Positions 45,536 through 57,218 of a DNA stretch of 64,000 bases are shown here, in pieces. The DNA lies in contig NZ_CUEE01000003.1 in the NCBI RefSeq assembly GCF_001224225.1, positions 62,001 to 126,000 of the forward strand, given 5' to 3'. Both the position numbers and the translations under genes were made by a program. The notes under the pieces were generated by a model. That model worked only from the letters and a program-made list of their open reading frames with translations. It searched no databases and was not told the DNA's origin. The stretch is from Staphylococcus borealis. GTDB lineage: Bacteria > Bacillota > Bacilli > Staphylococcales > Staphylococcaceae. Numbering within the stretch: the stretch's first letter is position 1; each line of letters starts with the position of its first letter.

Positions 45536-45552
45536 ATGTATTAATTTAAAAT

Positions 45553-45969
45553 TTATTTTGATTTTTGACATGCTTCACACACACCATAAACTTCTAACTT
45601 ATGCGTATGAATATCAACATTTGGTAAATAAGATTTAATTTGATCGATTGGGCAATAGTCAATAACTTTAGTGTCACCACAATTTTCACAAATAAAATGA
45701 TGATGATGATGATTCATGCAAGCGATTCTAAATTTCATTTCTCCATCTAATTCAGTACTTTCAATAATTTTCAAATCTTTAAATAAGTGTAAGTTACGGT
45801 AAATAGTATCAAAAGATATGCCTGGATAATTTTTATCTAATTGTTTTTGGATATGCTTAGCATTGATATATTTATCTTCATTAACAAAAATATTTATCAT
45901 ATCTTCACGTTTTTTTGTATATTTCAAACCGTTATCTTTTAAAATTTTAATTGCATCATTTGTATTCAT
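45553..45969 (-). CDS. zur: Zinc uptake regulator Zur (Fur family)
   Basis: Zur represses zinc uptake genes when zinc is plentiful. The 138-residue protein has a winged-helix half ([31 protein letters not shown]), the His-rich metal site [15 protein letters not shown] and the structural zinc cysteines CENC and CEAC (two CxxC pairs). It is the last gene of mreA-mreB-zur (3 bases after mreB), where a Zur role was defined in S. aureus, so Zur and not Fur or PerR is the best call. A Zur-box-like sequence lies upstream of the operon. Confidence 0.92.
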   Translation of the reverse strand: MNTNDAIKILKDNGLKYTKKREDMINIFVNEDKYINAKHIQKQLDKNYPGISFDTIYRNLHLFKDLKIIESTELDGEMKFRIACMNHHHHHFICENCGDTKVIDYCPIDQIKSYLPNVDIHTHKLEVYGVCEACQKSK

Positions 45970-45972
45970 AAG

Positions 45973-46818
45973 TTATTTCCCCTTTTTAAGTCTTACGGTT
46001 GATTTTTGGAATAACATTGTAAGTCCTAATAATAAAACTAATAGTACTACAATAACACCACCAGGTGAAATATTCATATAAAATGCAAGTATAAGTCCTA
46101 AAATTACTGAGAATTCACCAATTATAACACTTAAAATGATTAATTGTTTGAAACCTTTAGTAATTCGCATAGCTATAGCAATTGGTAATGTTATTAAAGC
46201 ACTGACTAATAAAATCCCAACGACTCTCATTGAAGCTGAAATAACCATAGCAACGATAACTATAAATAGGAATTGAATCCATTTGGGAATATTTATAACT
46301 TTGCTATACTCTTCATCAAATGAAAGAATAAATAGTTCTTTATAGAATAATACGATGAATAACACGACAACTATAGCAATAACGACAACCGTTAATAAAT
46401 CGCTAAGACTTACTGCACTTATTGAACCAAATAATAAGCCTACGATCTCTTGGTTGAATCCGTCAGCAAGGGAGATGAAAATGGCACTGAGCGCTATCCC
46501 AGCACTCATAATAATAGGAATAGCAATCTCTTGATAATTAGAGTATGATGTTCTTAACTTTTCGATTAGTATTGCACCTATAATGGCAAATAATATTCCA
46601 AACCACATTGGATTGATAATAGCGAGTGCAGGTGATAAAGTCAATACAAACATACCAAAGGAAATGCCGCCTAATGTGACATGACTTAATGCGTCTGCAA
46701 TCAAAGATAATCTTCTTACAACAATAAAAGCACCAATCAAAGGTGCAATAAACCCTATTAAAATCCCACTAAGTAATGAATATCTCATGAAGTCAAAATT
46801 TAATAACACATCAATCAT
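45973..46818 (-). CDS. mreB: Zinc ABC transporter permease (ABC-3 family, MreB of the zur operon)
   Basis: The 281-residue membrane protein has about eight hydrophobic helices and belongs to the ABC-3/ZnuB metal permease family: GILIGFIAPLIGAFIVVRRLSLIADALSHVTLGG is the coupling-helix region, and MISASMRVVGILLVSALITLPIA is near the end. I start at the ATG at 46818 after GGTGAT, in preference to a GTG four codons earlier. The gene name comes from the S. aureus zur operon and is unrelated to the actin-like MreB. No substrate-binding lipoprotein gene is adjacent. Confidence 0.88.
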   Translation of the reverse strand: MIDVLLNFDFMRYSLLSGILIGFIAPLIGAFIVVRRLSLIADALSHVTLGGISFGMFVLTLSPALAIINPMWFGILFAIIGAILIEKLRTSYSNYQEIAIPIIMSAGIALSAIFISLADGFNQEIVGLLFGSISAVSLSDLLTVVVIAIVVVLFIVLFYKELFILSFDEEYSKVINIPKWIQFLFIVIVAMVISASMRVVGILLVSALITLPIAIAMRITKGFKQLIILSVIIGEFSVILGLILAFYMNISPGGVIVVLLVLLLGLTMLFQKSTVRLKKGK

Positions 46819-46880
46819 GGATATCACCACTAACTTGTTTGATAAAACTGTTCATTTTTAAACTCCTAATATATTAAATT

Positions 46881-47657
46881 TTAAGCTTCGCAACATTCTC
46901 TATTGTGTTGATGATCTACAAATTTAACGGGATGACCATATATTTTCGAAATTTCAACTTCATCTAACTTTTTAAATTCTTCAGTCGATCCATGGAAATG
47001 TAAATGTTTATTTAAGCATGCTACTTCTGTTGCTGTATCTGCTACAACACCAATATCATGAGTAACTAGTATAATTGTAATGCCCTCATGCTTTAATTGC
47101 TCAAGTGTTTCATAGAATTCACTAACATGTTTAGCATCGATACCATTTGTAGGTTCATCTAATACAAGTACGGAGGGATTAGATATTAATGCCCTAGCAA
47201 TTAATACACGTTGTTGTTGTCCACCTGAAAGTTCTGCAATATTTTTATTGATAAGATGTTGAATATTCAATCTCGTTAATACGGTATCAACTAATGCTTC
47301 ATCCTTTTTATTGAATCTTTGAAATAACTTCTTCGTTTTTGTAAGTCCACTGAGAACAACTTCTTTAACGCTAGCTGGAAATCCAGCATTGAAAGCTGTA
47401 GCTTTTTGTGAAACATAACTAATTTTTAATTCCGATTGATTTTGCTTCTTATATGATTTGCCATCAATATATATTTCGCCTTTTTGTAAAGGCAGTAATC
47501 CTAATATGATTTTAAGTAAAGTTGACTTACCAGCGCCATTAGGGCCGACAATTGCCAAAAATTCACCTTTATTTATGTGAATGTTGATGTTATCTAATAC
47601 TTGCTTATTTTCAAAATAATAATCTATGTTTTTTAATTCAAATACAGGTTGGCTCAT
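46881..47657 (-). CDS. mreA: Zinc ABC transporter ATPase (MreA of the zur operon)
   Basis: The 258-residue ABC ATPase has Walker A VGPNGAGKSTLLKI, signature ELSGGQQQRVLIARAL, Walker B VLVLDEPTNGID and the H-loop TILVTHDIGVV. It ends in a metal-binding-looking tail, HPVKFVDHQHNRECCEA, with three His and two Cys in the last 15 residues. I start at MSQPVF (47657), with GAGGTGAAA upstream. It leads the mreA-mreB-zur operon; the mreB start lies 62 bases on. Confidence 0.9.
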   Translation of the reverse strand: MSQPVFELKNIDYYFENKQVLDNINIHINKGEFLAIVGPNGAGKSTLLKIILGLLPLQKGEIYIDGKSYKKQNQSELKISYVSQKATAFNAGFPASVKEVVLSGLTKTKKLFQRFNKKDEALVDTVLTRLNIQHLINKNIAELSGGQQQRVLIARALISNPSVLVLDEPTNGIDAKHVSEFYETLEQLKHEGITIILVTHDIGVVADTATEVACLNKHLHFHGSTEEFKKLDEVEISKIYGHPVKFVDHQHNRECCEA

Positions 47658-47697
47658 TATTTCACCTCGTTTAATACTATACAATTAACTTCATATA

Positions 47698-47719
47698 TTG
47701 TAAATAGTAATGTTTACGA
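47698..47719. promoter_or_regulatory. Candidate Zur box before mreA
   Basis: On the minus strand TCGTAAACATTACTATTTACAA contains palindromic GTAAA/TTTAC arms and a TCGTAA half-site like the Bacillus Zur box TCGTAATNATTACGA. It matches only partly. Position, 40-60 bases before mreA, is right. Confidence 0.35.
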
Positions 47720-47741
47720 CTTGTTTTTGTTGTTTATAAAA

Positions 47742-47780
47742 GGGTGATACAAAATTCATTTAGAATTGATTGTACCACCC
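47742..47780 (-). terminator. nfo terminator
   Basis: On the minus strand GGGTGGTACAATCAATTC and GAATTTTGTATCACCC pair well and are followed by TTTTAT. It belongs to the cshB-nfo unit. The following 47781-47888 is AT-rich, with nothing else recognised. Confidence 0.7.
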
Positions 47781-47888
47781 ATATGGCTAACTAGAGCAAT
47801 AAAGTTTTATTTTTAGAGTTAGTTAGGTATAAAGCAATGACAAAGTATATGCTTAATACTATCGCTAACTACAAATCAGTAAAATCAA

Positions 47889-48788
<900 letters not shown>

Positions 48789-50135
48789 CTAACCTTTTTT
48801 ATTATTTTTTCGTTGCTGTCTATTTTGTCTCTTACTAAATTGTTTTCTTTCTTGTCTTTTCACTCGTTCAACTTCTTGTTTAAATTTCTTCTTATAACCT
48901 GGTTTTACTTTATTTTTAGTCTTACTACGTACTTTATGTTTGACTTCGTTTGTTAAGTGGTCATCTTTTCTTTCACGTTTACGTCGTGTGTTATGCGCTT
49001 TAATTGGTGTTAATTCATTATGTTTTACATCAACATTTTCAAAATGGTAGCCTTTATCCTCAATTAACGTAATTAGATTCTCTTCATCAGGACTATAAAG
49101 TGTGATTGCTACACCTTTATAGTTACCTCTACCTGTTCTACCAACACGGTGAGTGAAAAAGTCAATATCTTTAGGTACGTCAAAATTAATAACATGACTA
49201 ACGCCTTCAATGTCTATACCTCGAGAAGCTAAATCACTTGCGATTACAAATTGAAACTCTAAATTACGTATACGTTTCATTTGTTGCTTACGCTCTCTTG
49301 GTGTTAAACCTCCGTGTATCATGCCAACTTTAATTCCAGCAGCATTGAGTGAATTTGCCAGTTCATCCGCATTATCTCTACTATTACAGAAAACGATACA
49401 TAGGTATGGATTTAAAATATCGATTAATTGAAGTGTTTTATCTACTTTTTCAGTTCCTTTAGTTGGAATTAAATAGAATTCAATATTTTTTTTATTTTGA
49501 GACTTGGAATCCACTTCTACATATTCCGGATTACTTAGATATTTATTTAAAAATGGTTGTAATGATTTAGGAATCGTAGCACTGAAAACTGCTATATGTG
49601 CATTTTCATCTAGGCGTGAAGCAATTAAATCTACATCTTCGATAAGGCCTAAGTCAATCATTAAATCAGCCTCGTCAACAACGAGGTATGATGCCAAATG
49701 CGCATGTAAATGACCACTTTGAGCTAAATCATTAATTCTAGTCGGTGTTCCAATGACTAATTGAGGTTGATTATTAGTTCGTTGTCTATCTTTTTCAATA
49801 TCTGTACCACCTATAAAAAGGCTTACCTTAACCCCTTGTTTAAAACGAGCTAAATGACTAGCTGCTTGATATAATTGCTGCGCTAATTCTCTAGTTGGCG
49901 CTACCACAATAGATTGAGGTTCTTTGTTTTCTTCGTCTATTTTATCCATAAGTGGTAATAAAAATGCATGTGATTTTCCTGTACCTGTTTGGGATTGACC
50001 TATTAAATTGACGCCTTTTTTAATTCTTGGAATTATTCTATTTTGTATTTCAGTTGGTTTATCAAATTTCAAGTCTTTAATTGCTTCTATAAGTTTTGAG
50101 TCTAAATTAAATAATTCAAATGGGTGAGTTGCCAT
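48789..50135 (-). CDS. cshB: DEAD-box RNA helicase CshB
   Basis: CshB is a DEAD-box helicase for cold-stress RNA handling. The 448-residue protein has the Q motif (FELFNLDSKLIEAIKDLKFDKPTEIQ), motif I SQTGTGKSHAF, motif II VVDEADLMI (DEAD), motif III FSATIPK and motif VI HRVGRTGRG. The C-terminal 70 residues are extremely basic (Lys/Arg-rich), which suits binding of RNA. CshA has a different, shorter start and context; nfo next door supports the CshB assignment as in Bacillales. Confidence 0.93.
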   Translation of the reverse strand: MATHPFELFNLDSKLIEAIKDLKFDKPTEIQNRIIPRIKKGVNLIGQSQTGTGKSHAFLLPLMDKIDEENKEPQSIVVAPTRELAQQLYQAASHLARFKQGVKVSLFIGGTDIEKDRQRTNNQPQLVIGTPTRINDLAQSGHLHAHLASYLVVDEADLMIDLGLIEDVDLIASRLDENAHIAVFSATIPKSLQPFLNKYLSNPEYVEVDSKSQNKKNIEFYLIPTKGTEKVDKTLQLIDILNPYLCIVFCNSRDNADELANSLNAAGIKVGMIHGGLTPRERKQQMKRIRNLEFQFVIASDLASRGIDIEGVSHVINFDVPKDIDFFTHRVGRTGRGNYKGVAITLYSPDEENLITLIEDKGYHFENVDVKHNELTPIKAHNTRRKRERKDDHLTNEVKHKVRSKTKNKVKPGYKKKFKQEVERVKRQERKQFSKRQNRQQRKNNKKG

Positions 50136-50182
50136 CGATTTGGCCTCCTTAAAATATTCAGTTGAAGTTGTTTTAGTCCAAT

Positions 50183-51283
50183 TTACATGTAGTTGAATGG
50201 ATCGGTATTGATATTAGAAGCATCAATTGGAAAATCTATACTTTCATCATATAGCCATTGTTCTAATAATTCTTTAAGTCCCTCTCTCATCACATACTCA
50301 CTGTAATGATTGATATCTAAAATGGTCATACCATACGTTTGTGCATCAAGTGCATCGTGGTGTTTAACATCTCCAGTTATAAAGATGTCTGCGCCTTTGT
50401 TAAATGCAAGTGCCTCATAACCAATTCCCGCACCGCCGATGATAGCTACTTTTTGGATACGTTTATTAGCATCGCCTGTGTATCGAACACTTGGGATATC
50501 AAGTTCATGTTTTACAAATTTTACAAAGTCTGTTAATGACATCGCATCTTCTAAAATGCCAATTTTGCCAAGACCATAATTTGCCGTTTTAGTCATTTTA
50601 ATAAAATCATAGACAGGCGTTTCATAAGGATGATTGTCGATAATTGCTTTTTCAGCTAATGCATATTGGCTAGCTTTAATCATGAATTCAATTTTAACTT
50701 CATTCACATATTCTATGTTATTCAGCTGACCTAGATGTGGATTAGCATTTCCTACAGGTTTAAATTGGCCTTTACCTTCAGTTTCATAAAAACAATACTC
50801 ATAATTACCTTCTTTGGCAAGTCCATGTTGATCAAGACGATCTTTAAAGTTTTCTACATTATCCTTAGGTATATATGTTTGAACTTTATAATACGTTTCA
50901 TTCTCTTGATTTAAAAATTGTATATCTTGCAATTTTAATTTATTAGCCAACATTTGGTTAACACCGTAAACGTAATTGTCAAGATTTGTGTGCAACGCAA
51001 TAAGGTTGATATTGTGACGAATTATTTTTTGAATTAATTGACCATAGCCATCATCAATGATTGATTTTACCCCTTTAAAAATCAAAGGATGGTGAGCGAT
51101 AATCGTATTATAGCCTTTGTCGATAGCTTGGTTAACGATTGCATCTGTACAATCCAACGTCGTTAATATACCATTGATTTCAGATTCATGATTACCTATT
51201 AGTAATCCAACATTATCCCAATTCTCAGCTGTCTCTAATGGCACATGTGTATCGATAATAGACATTAATTGTTTAATTTTCAT
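50183..51283 (-). CDS. Nif3-like dinuclear metal centre protein (YqfO)
   Basis: The 366-residue protein is of the Nif3/YqfO family, in which a hexamer encloses pairs of metal ions. HHPLIFKGVKSI and LHTNLDNYVYGVN carry metal ligands in the N-terminal half, and GGAGIGYEALAFNKGADIFITGDVKHHDALDA and HYSEYVMREGL carry those in the C-terminal half. A middle insert of about 130 residues (PII-like, YKVQTYIPKDNVENF) is the form seen in Firmicutes. It overlaps trmK by 11 bases. Biochemical function is not known. Confidence 0.9.
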   Translation of the reverse strand: MKIKQLMSIIDTHVPLETAENWDNVGLLIGNHESEINGILTTLDCTDAIVNQAIDKGYNTIIAHHPLIFKGVKSIIDDGYGQLIQKIIRHNINLIALHTNLDNYVYGVNQMLANKLKLQDIQFLNQENETYYKVQTYIPKDNVENFKDRLDQHGLAKEGNYEYCFYETEGKGQFKPVGNANPHLGQLNNIEYVNEVKIEFMIKASQYALAEKAIIDNHPYETPVYDFIKMTKTANYGLGKIGILEDAMSLTDFVKFVKHELDIPSVRYTGDANKRIQKVAIIGGAGIGYEALAFNKGADIFITGDVKHHDALDAQTYGMTILDINHYSEYVMREGLKELLEQWLYDESIDFPIDASNINTDPFNYM

Positions 51284-51962
51284 TATTTAACACCTCTGTA
51301 ATTAATGATATATCCTTATCTATCTCTTTAAGTCTCTCATGATGTAACTCTGAATTCAATTGATTACGAATGTGATTTAAAGCTTCTAATTCATGACGCC
51401 ATTTTTTATAAAATATTTCATTTTTATTTTGTAATAATTTCGGCCCAAATTTTAATTCTTTTTTGTCTAAATGATCCTGATGACCCATATGCGCTGCAAC
51501 CACAATTTCATAGATATGTCCTTTCTCTTCCATAATGACTTCTTCTATGATTTGGTAATTCAGTGTCATGAGCGTGTATCTTAATACTTCAGTTTGAATA
51601 TTACTTTGTAAGATTAATCTAGGACCATTTGCTAAATGAATGCGCCCTTCATTCAATATTCTTGCTATAAGCGGACCACCCATGCCACAAATGGTTATAT
51701 TTTGAATAGATTCATTCTGACGAAGTACACTTAATCCGTCCCCTAATCGAACATCGATAACATCATTGAGCTGATTTTCTGACACATTCTTTTTCGCTGC
51801 TTCAAAAGGCCCTTTTATGACTTCACCAGCAATAGCATGTGTAATTAGACCATGTTGAATCGCATAGATAGGAAGATAGGCATGGTCTGAACCAATGTCG
51901 GCTAAGTTTCCTGGAACAAGATAGTTGCACACAGTAGTTAATCTTTGGTTTAAAGTTATCAT
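51273..51962 (-). CDS. trmK: tRNA (adenine-22-N1)-methyltransferase TrmK
   Basis: TrmK puts m1A at position 22 of tRNAs. The 229-residue protein has an S-adenosylmethionine fold: ADIGSDHAYLPIYAIQ (motif I), GEVIKGPFEAAKKN, DVRLGDGLSVL and ITICGMGGPLIARIL, then a helical C-terminal domain. I start at MITLNQRLTTV (51962), with AAAGGAGA upstream. The neighbours nif3-like and sigA are the same in other Bacillales (yqfN-yqfO). Essential in S. aureus by report. Confidence 0.92.
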   Translation of the reverse strand: MITLNQRLTTVCNYLVPGNLADIGSDHAYLPIYAIQHGLITHAIAGEVIKGPFEAAKKNVSENQLNDVIDVRLGDGLSVLRQNESIQNITICGMGGPLIARILNEGRIHLANGPRLILQSNIQTEVLRYTLMTLNYQIIEEVIMEEKGHIYEIVVAAHMGHQDHLDKKELKFGPKLLQNKNEIFYKKWRHELEALNHIRNQLNSELHHERLKEIDKDISLITEVLNNEN

Positions 51963-51980
51963 AGATATCTCCTTTACTAT

Positions 51981-52016
51981 AAAAAGAGACTGGGACAAAG
52001 TTAAGTGTCTCAGTCT
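51981..52016 (-). terminator. sigA terminator
   Basis: On the minus strand AGACTGAGACA and TGTCCCAGTCT pair (one mismatch), followed by CTTTTTAT. It lies between sigA and trmK. Confidence 0.8.
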
Positions 52017-52150
52017 AGCATTTTTCTAAAGCACATTATAGTAACACCTATAACAAAGTGTAATCATTACTAATCCAACGCGTTTATAAGTGTTCAATCT
52101 ATAATGAGCAATGAAAAATAAATCAATTTAAACTCGAATTATTTTATTTA

Positions 52151-53287
<1,137 letters not shown>

Positions 53288-53465
53288 TCAAACAAGATAT
53301 TTAATTATATAATATTTCAATATAATAAGAAAAGTATTAATAAAAATTCATAACAATGGTAACATTTCATATTCAATATTTGAATGTTAAATACTAATTT
53401 GTTTTCAAAACTACTACATTCGTTAAATATTACTTATGTTCCATTTCTACCCGTTAAAAACGCAT

Positions 53466-53492
53466 AATAACCATTATACAATAATGGTTATT
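53466..53492. promoter_or_regulatory. Palindrome over a consensus -10 box in the dnaG-sigA gap
   Basis: aataaccatta and taatggttatt form a perfect 11-base-pair inverted repeat with a 5-base spacer. On the minus strand a perfect TATAAT (53473-53478) starts inside it, with TTTCTA 17 bases upstream as a weak -35. A sigA promoter with an overlapping operator is possible; a weak dnaG terminator (T run at 53456-53460) is the alternative. The rest of this 307-base gap is AT-rich and featureless to me. Confidence 0.45.
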
Positions 53493-53564
53493 AAATAGAA
53501 ATACAATTTATATGATTTGTTAAAACCTGTATGCTTCAAATACGTATTTATTTTAATAATGATG

Positions 53565-55370
53565 TTACATTCTTGCTTTATTTTTATTAACGATTTGCTC
53601 TAAATAATATTTTTGTAATTCTACATCACCTAGTCGCGATGCTTCGCGCAACTTATGATTTAATTCTTCAATGGTGTCACCATATTTAGCTTCATTTATA
53701 ACATTCATATAATCTTCAATTTCGCTATCATATGGTTCTTCATTTAAATCATAATTGTCTAATGCAATAATTGCATCTCTTAAATCATCGTTGTCTGTGT
53801 ATAATATCATATCACTTATCGAATATTTGTCATTTTCTGCGTAAAATTCTTCTAAAATACTATAGATGCGCTTGAAAAATTGATTGCTAAAATCGTCGCT
53901 TTCAAGTTGCTTATGATAATTTAAAAACAAATCTTTATCGTGCATAAAATGTTTAAGTAGCGCTCTCTCAGCACTCTCTTGCTTCGATAAATTTGAGAAC
54001 ATTGCATTTACGTTTTGTTGAATCTCACTATTATACGATTGATAATCGTTAAAATAAGGATCATTATGAACATATTGCTGTTGGCCTAATACATTACCAT
54101 TTAATGTACTAGGATCTACGTTAAATATATTAGCAACATCTCTGATGACTTTATTTTGTAATATTTGTGAATTCATCATTGCAATGTCTTGTGTAACTTC
54201 TTTAAGGTAACGTTCATAAGCTAAATCATTATTAGTAATTTCATCTTTATGTCTATTTACTTTATATAAAATAAATGATTTCTTTTCATTATTAACATAT
54301 TCTAGAAATTTTTCATTACCATATTTTGTAATATATTCATCTGGGTCCATGTCTTTAGGTAATTGAACCACAAAAACATTTAACCCTTGTTGAAGAAGGT
54401 GTTGTCCTGTTTTAATCGTTGCTTCTTGCCCTGCGAAATCACCATCAAACATTAGTGTTATATGAGATGTTAATTTCTTGAGAACGGTAATGTGTTCATC
54501 TGATAGCGCTGTACCCATACTAGCAATAACAGGTTTTAAGCCGGAGGAATCAGATTTTATAACATCCATAAACCCTTCAAGTAAAATGGCTTCGTCATTT
54601 TTACGTATATATTTTCTAGCTTGATCAAGATTATACAATAATCGTCTTTTTTGAAATATCGGTGTTTCCGGACTGTTTAAATATTTAGGTTCTTGATTAT
54701 TGTGAGTTCTGCCAGAATAGCCAACGATACGACCTTGCGCATTTTTTAATGGAAACATAATGCGATCTCTAAAACGATCAAAATAGCTGAAATTTTCTTC
54801 GTTTCGAGATAGAAGGCCTGCTTCATATGCGAGTTCAATATCATAACTTTTTTGTTGTAAAAAGTCATGACAGAAATGCGTGTGATTCGGTGCATAACCT
54901 ATTCCACGCGCTTTAATAAGTTCTTCAGTAAAGCCTCTATTTGTCAAATAGCTTAAGGCGTCTTCACCTTCAACCGTTTTAAGTAGAGCATACTGATAAT
55001 ACTCATTCATTAATTCATGCATCTCTATCATAGCTAAGTCATCAGACGCAATTTGACTTGTATAGTCACTTGAATTACCAATGTCAACAGATATATTTAG
55101 ACGTTCACCTAGTTCTTTAACAGCCTCTACGAATGATAAATCTTTAATTTCTTGTGTAAATTGAAAGACGTTACCACCTTTTTTACACCCAAAACAATGG
55201 CAAATTTGTTTATCTTCAGAAACAGTGAATGAAGGGGTCTTTTCATCATGAAAAGGACACAAACCGATGTAATTGCGTCCTCTTTTTTCTAATTTTACAT
55301 ATTCACTTACTAAATCCAAAATATCTGTTTTATCTTTAATTTCATTAATTACTGATTGTTCAATGCGCAA
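53565..55370 (-). CDS. dnaG: DNA primase DnaG
   Basis: DnaG lays down RNA primers for replication. The 601-residue protein starts at TTG ([21 protein letters not shown]), and has the zinc finger [11 protein letters not shown]...[10 protein letters not shown], the catalytic TOPRIM domain ([24 protein letters not shown]) and a helical helicase-binding C-terminal part. GGGTGATG lies before the start. It heads the dnaG-sigA macromolecular synthesis pair found across bacteria; rpsU, found there in some, is absent. Confidence 0.96.
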   Translation of the reverse strand: MRIEQSVINEIKDKTDILDLVSEYVKLEKRGRNYIGLCPFHDEKTPSFTVSEDKQICHCFGCKKGGNVFQFTQEIKDLSFVEAVKELGERLNISVDIGNSSDYTSQIASDDLAMIEMHELMNEYYQYALLKTVEGEDALSYLTNRGFTEELIKARGIGYAPNHTHFCHDFLQQKSYDIELAYEAGLLSRNEENFSYFDRFRDRIMFPLKNAQGRIVGYSGRTHNNQEPKYLNSPETPIFQKRRLLYNLDQARKYIRKNDEAILLEGFMDVIKSDSSGLKPVIASMGTALSDEHITVLKKLTSHITLMFDGDFAGQEATIKTGQHLLQQGLNVFVVQLPKDMDPDEYITKYGNEKFLEYVNNEKKSFILYKVNRHKDEITNNDLAYERYLKEVTQDIAMMNSQILQNKVIRDVANIFNVDPSTLNGNVLGQQQYVHNDPYFNDYQSYNSEIQQNVNAMFSNLSKQESAERALLKHFMHDKDLFLNYHKQLESDDFSNQFFKRIYSILEEFYAENDKYSISDMILYTDNDDLRDAIIALDNYDLNEEPYDSEIEDYMNVINEAKYGDTIEELNHKLREASRLGDVELQKYYLEQIVNKNKARM

Positions 55371-55429
55371 AGTACATCACCCATAAATATTTATCATAAT
55401 ATTATACATTTTTAAAGTTTAAATTGAAA

Positions 55430-56245
55430 CTATTTTGATTGACGTTCTATTATATTAATAACGTCATTGGCAGTTTCTTCAATTGCTTTATCGGAAACAT
55501 CAATCACAGTGCATCCGATTTTGTTGACGATATCTTCGAAATATTTAATCTCTTCTTTAATACGCAACTCATTTGCATATCTCGCTGAATCTCCTAGTCC
55601 CAGTTGTTTTAAACGTTGTTTTCTTATACGATTTAACTTTTCTTCGCTAATTCTTAACGCGATACATTTCGCTGGATCTATCTCAAATAACATGTCTGGA
55701 GGTGTTATTTCAGGTACTATTGGGACATTCATCACTTTATAACTCTTATGGGCTAAGTATTGTGATAACGGCGTTTTTGAGGTTCTAGAAACACCAATTA
55801 ATACGATATCAGCTTTAGGTAGACCCTTAGGATCTTTGCCATCGTCATACTTTACGGCAAATTCAATCGCATCAATTTTTTTGAAGTAAGCATCATCCAA
55901 ACGATGTACTCTACCAGGTTGATTATATGGATTTTCTTCAAATGCTTCTTTCAAATATTCCATTAATGGTCCCATAATATCAATAGAGCGTAACTGATTG
56001 GAATCGATTTTGCTTTCCATATATGTTTTCATTTCTGGTTTTACTAATGTATAAACGATAATTGCTTCTCTATCATTCGCTACTTGAATAACCTCATCTA
56101 TATCTTCCTTAGTTTCAATATATGGATATCTTAAAAAATCATGTTTGCATTCTTTTGGATTAAATTGTGAAATACACGCTCTAGCTACTAATTCAGCAGT
56201 TTCTCCAATTGAATCAGATGCGATGATTATCTTTATATTTTCCAT
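55430..56245 (-). CDS. ppdK-R: Pyruvate, phosphate dikinase regulatory protein (kinase-pyrophosphorylase)
   Basis: This DUF299 enzyme uses ADP to phosphorylate and inactivate PPDK and can reverse it with phosphate. The 271-residue protein has the P-loop-like [17 protein letters not shown] (about 152-168) and [16 protein letters not shown] at its start. It lies 11 bases after ccpN, as yqfL-yqzB(ccpN) do in B. subtilis, where YqfL modulates CcpN. No PPDK gene is in the window; its regulated partner may be elsewhere or the role may be in CcpN control. Confidence 0.9.
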   Translation of the reverse strand: MENIKIIIASDSIGETAELVARACISQFNPKECKHDFLRYPYIETKEDIDEVIQVANDREAIIVYTLVKPEMKTYMESKIDSNQLRSIDIMGPLMEYLKEAFEENPYNQPGRVHRLDDAYFKKIDAIEFAVKYDDGKDPKGLPKADIVLIGVSRTSKTPLSQYLAHKSYKVMNVPIVPEITPPDMLFEIDPAKCIALRISEEKLNRIRKQRLKQLGLGDSARYANELRIKEEIKYFEDIVNKIGCTVIDVSDKAIEETANDVINIIERQSK

Positions 56246-56256
56246 CGTTTTACCAC

Positions 56257-56880
56257 CTATTCTTTAAATAATGATACAAATAAATTTGCGATTGTTGTTT
56301 TTGATACTCTACCTGTTACTTGATATTTATGATTACCTTTACTTTTAACAATTGGTATTGAATCAATTTCTTTTTCTATCATTTGATCTGCTGCATAAAT
56401 GATAAGTTCATCTTCTTCAAGATAAGTTAAATTTGGCATTCTCGACATGTTAACACTGATTGGCATGGTATGAATATCTTCACCAATCATAGAAGCACGT
56501 AACAAGTCTTTTCTAGAACAAACACCAATAAAATCATTGTGTTCATTAATAATAAATAATGTACTAGCATCTTCTAAGAAGATCGTACAAATAGCATCAT
56601 AAACAGACATATCCTCTTTTACAATGACTGGTGGAGACATATAGTCTTTAACAACATATTGACGTAATTTATCAGTCATTAACTTGTTTTTAGATTTGCC
56701 AGAATAATAATACCCCACTCGAGGTCTAGCCTCTAAAAATCCTGACATTGTTAAAATTGCTAAATCAGGTCTCAAAGTAGCACGTGTTAAGTCTAGTTTT
56801 TCGGCAATGTGTTCCCCGGTAATAGGTCCTCCACTTTTGACTATCTCAATAATTTGTTCTTGTCTTTTACTAAGTTCTAT
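56257..56880 (-). CDS. ccpN: CcpN repressor (HTH plus two CBS domains), apparent ATA start
   Basis: CcpN represses gluconeogenic genes in glucose-grown Bacillales. The conserved head [21 protein letters not shown], then [19 protein letters not shown] (helix-turn-helix), is intact in frame; two CBS domains follow (about 75-130 and 140-200, [11 protein letters not shown] between). But the frame has no ATG, GTG or TTG between the TGA at 56887-56889 and the TTG at 56773-56775, which lies in the recognition helix. ATA at 56878-56880 is placed 6 bases after AAAGGGGTGA, the best start here (207 residues). One extra base near 56882-56883 could instead have broken an MKTIELSK start from a GTG. Confidence 0.8.
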   Translation of the reverse strand: MELSKRQEQIIEIVKSGGPITGEHIAEKLDLTRATLRPDLAILTMSGFLEARPRVGYYYSGKSKNKLMTDKLRQYVVKDYMSPPVIVKEDMSVYDAICTIFLEDASTLFIINEHNDFIGVCSRKDLLRASMIGEDIHTMPISVNMSRMPNLTYLEEDELIIYAADQMIEKEIDSIPIVKSKGNHKYQVTGRVSKTTIANLFVSLFKE

Positions 56881-56974
56881 AGGTCTTCACCCCTTTATTG
56901 TTCACGTCTATTATACCTATTTATTATTGTACCTACAAATACATATAATTTCTTGCTATTAAATAATCAATCTA

Positions 56975-57200
56975 TTAAACTAATGGTAAGCGAGTTAAGG
57001 ATGGTGTAAGCTTAACAAATTCAATTTGGCTAATCGTAAAATTTGATAAAAGTGAGTGGCTACACTAAATTGGGTGGAACCGCGGGTTATTAAGTTATCA
57101 ACTATATTTAATTGATATAGTGAAATAAATTAACTCGTCCCAAGATAATGATAAATGTGATATTTTCATTTATTTATTGTCTTGGGGCGTTTTTATGTAT
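56975..57200 (+). ncRNA. T-box riboswitch of glyS
   Basis: The T-box core gggtggaaccgcggg is at 57072-57086; TGGA can pair with an NCCA end whose discriminator is U, as in tRNA-Gly. ggc at 57028-57030 is a possible glycine specifier (GGC). The terminator is gtcccaagataatg/tattgtcttggggc with T run (57136-57196), and the alternative antiterminator would use the T-box sequence. A tataat at 56944-56949 may be its promoter. Uncharged tRNA-Gly should allow readthrough into glyS. Confidence 0.9.
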
Positions 57201-57218
57201 TTAATAAGGAGAGATTAT

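Noticed and set aside
45247..45552. PerR- or Fur-like box upstream of sodA
   Set aside because: The region is so AT-rich that TTATAAT-like sequences occur by chance; no inverted 7-1-7 match was convincing.
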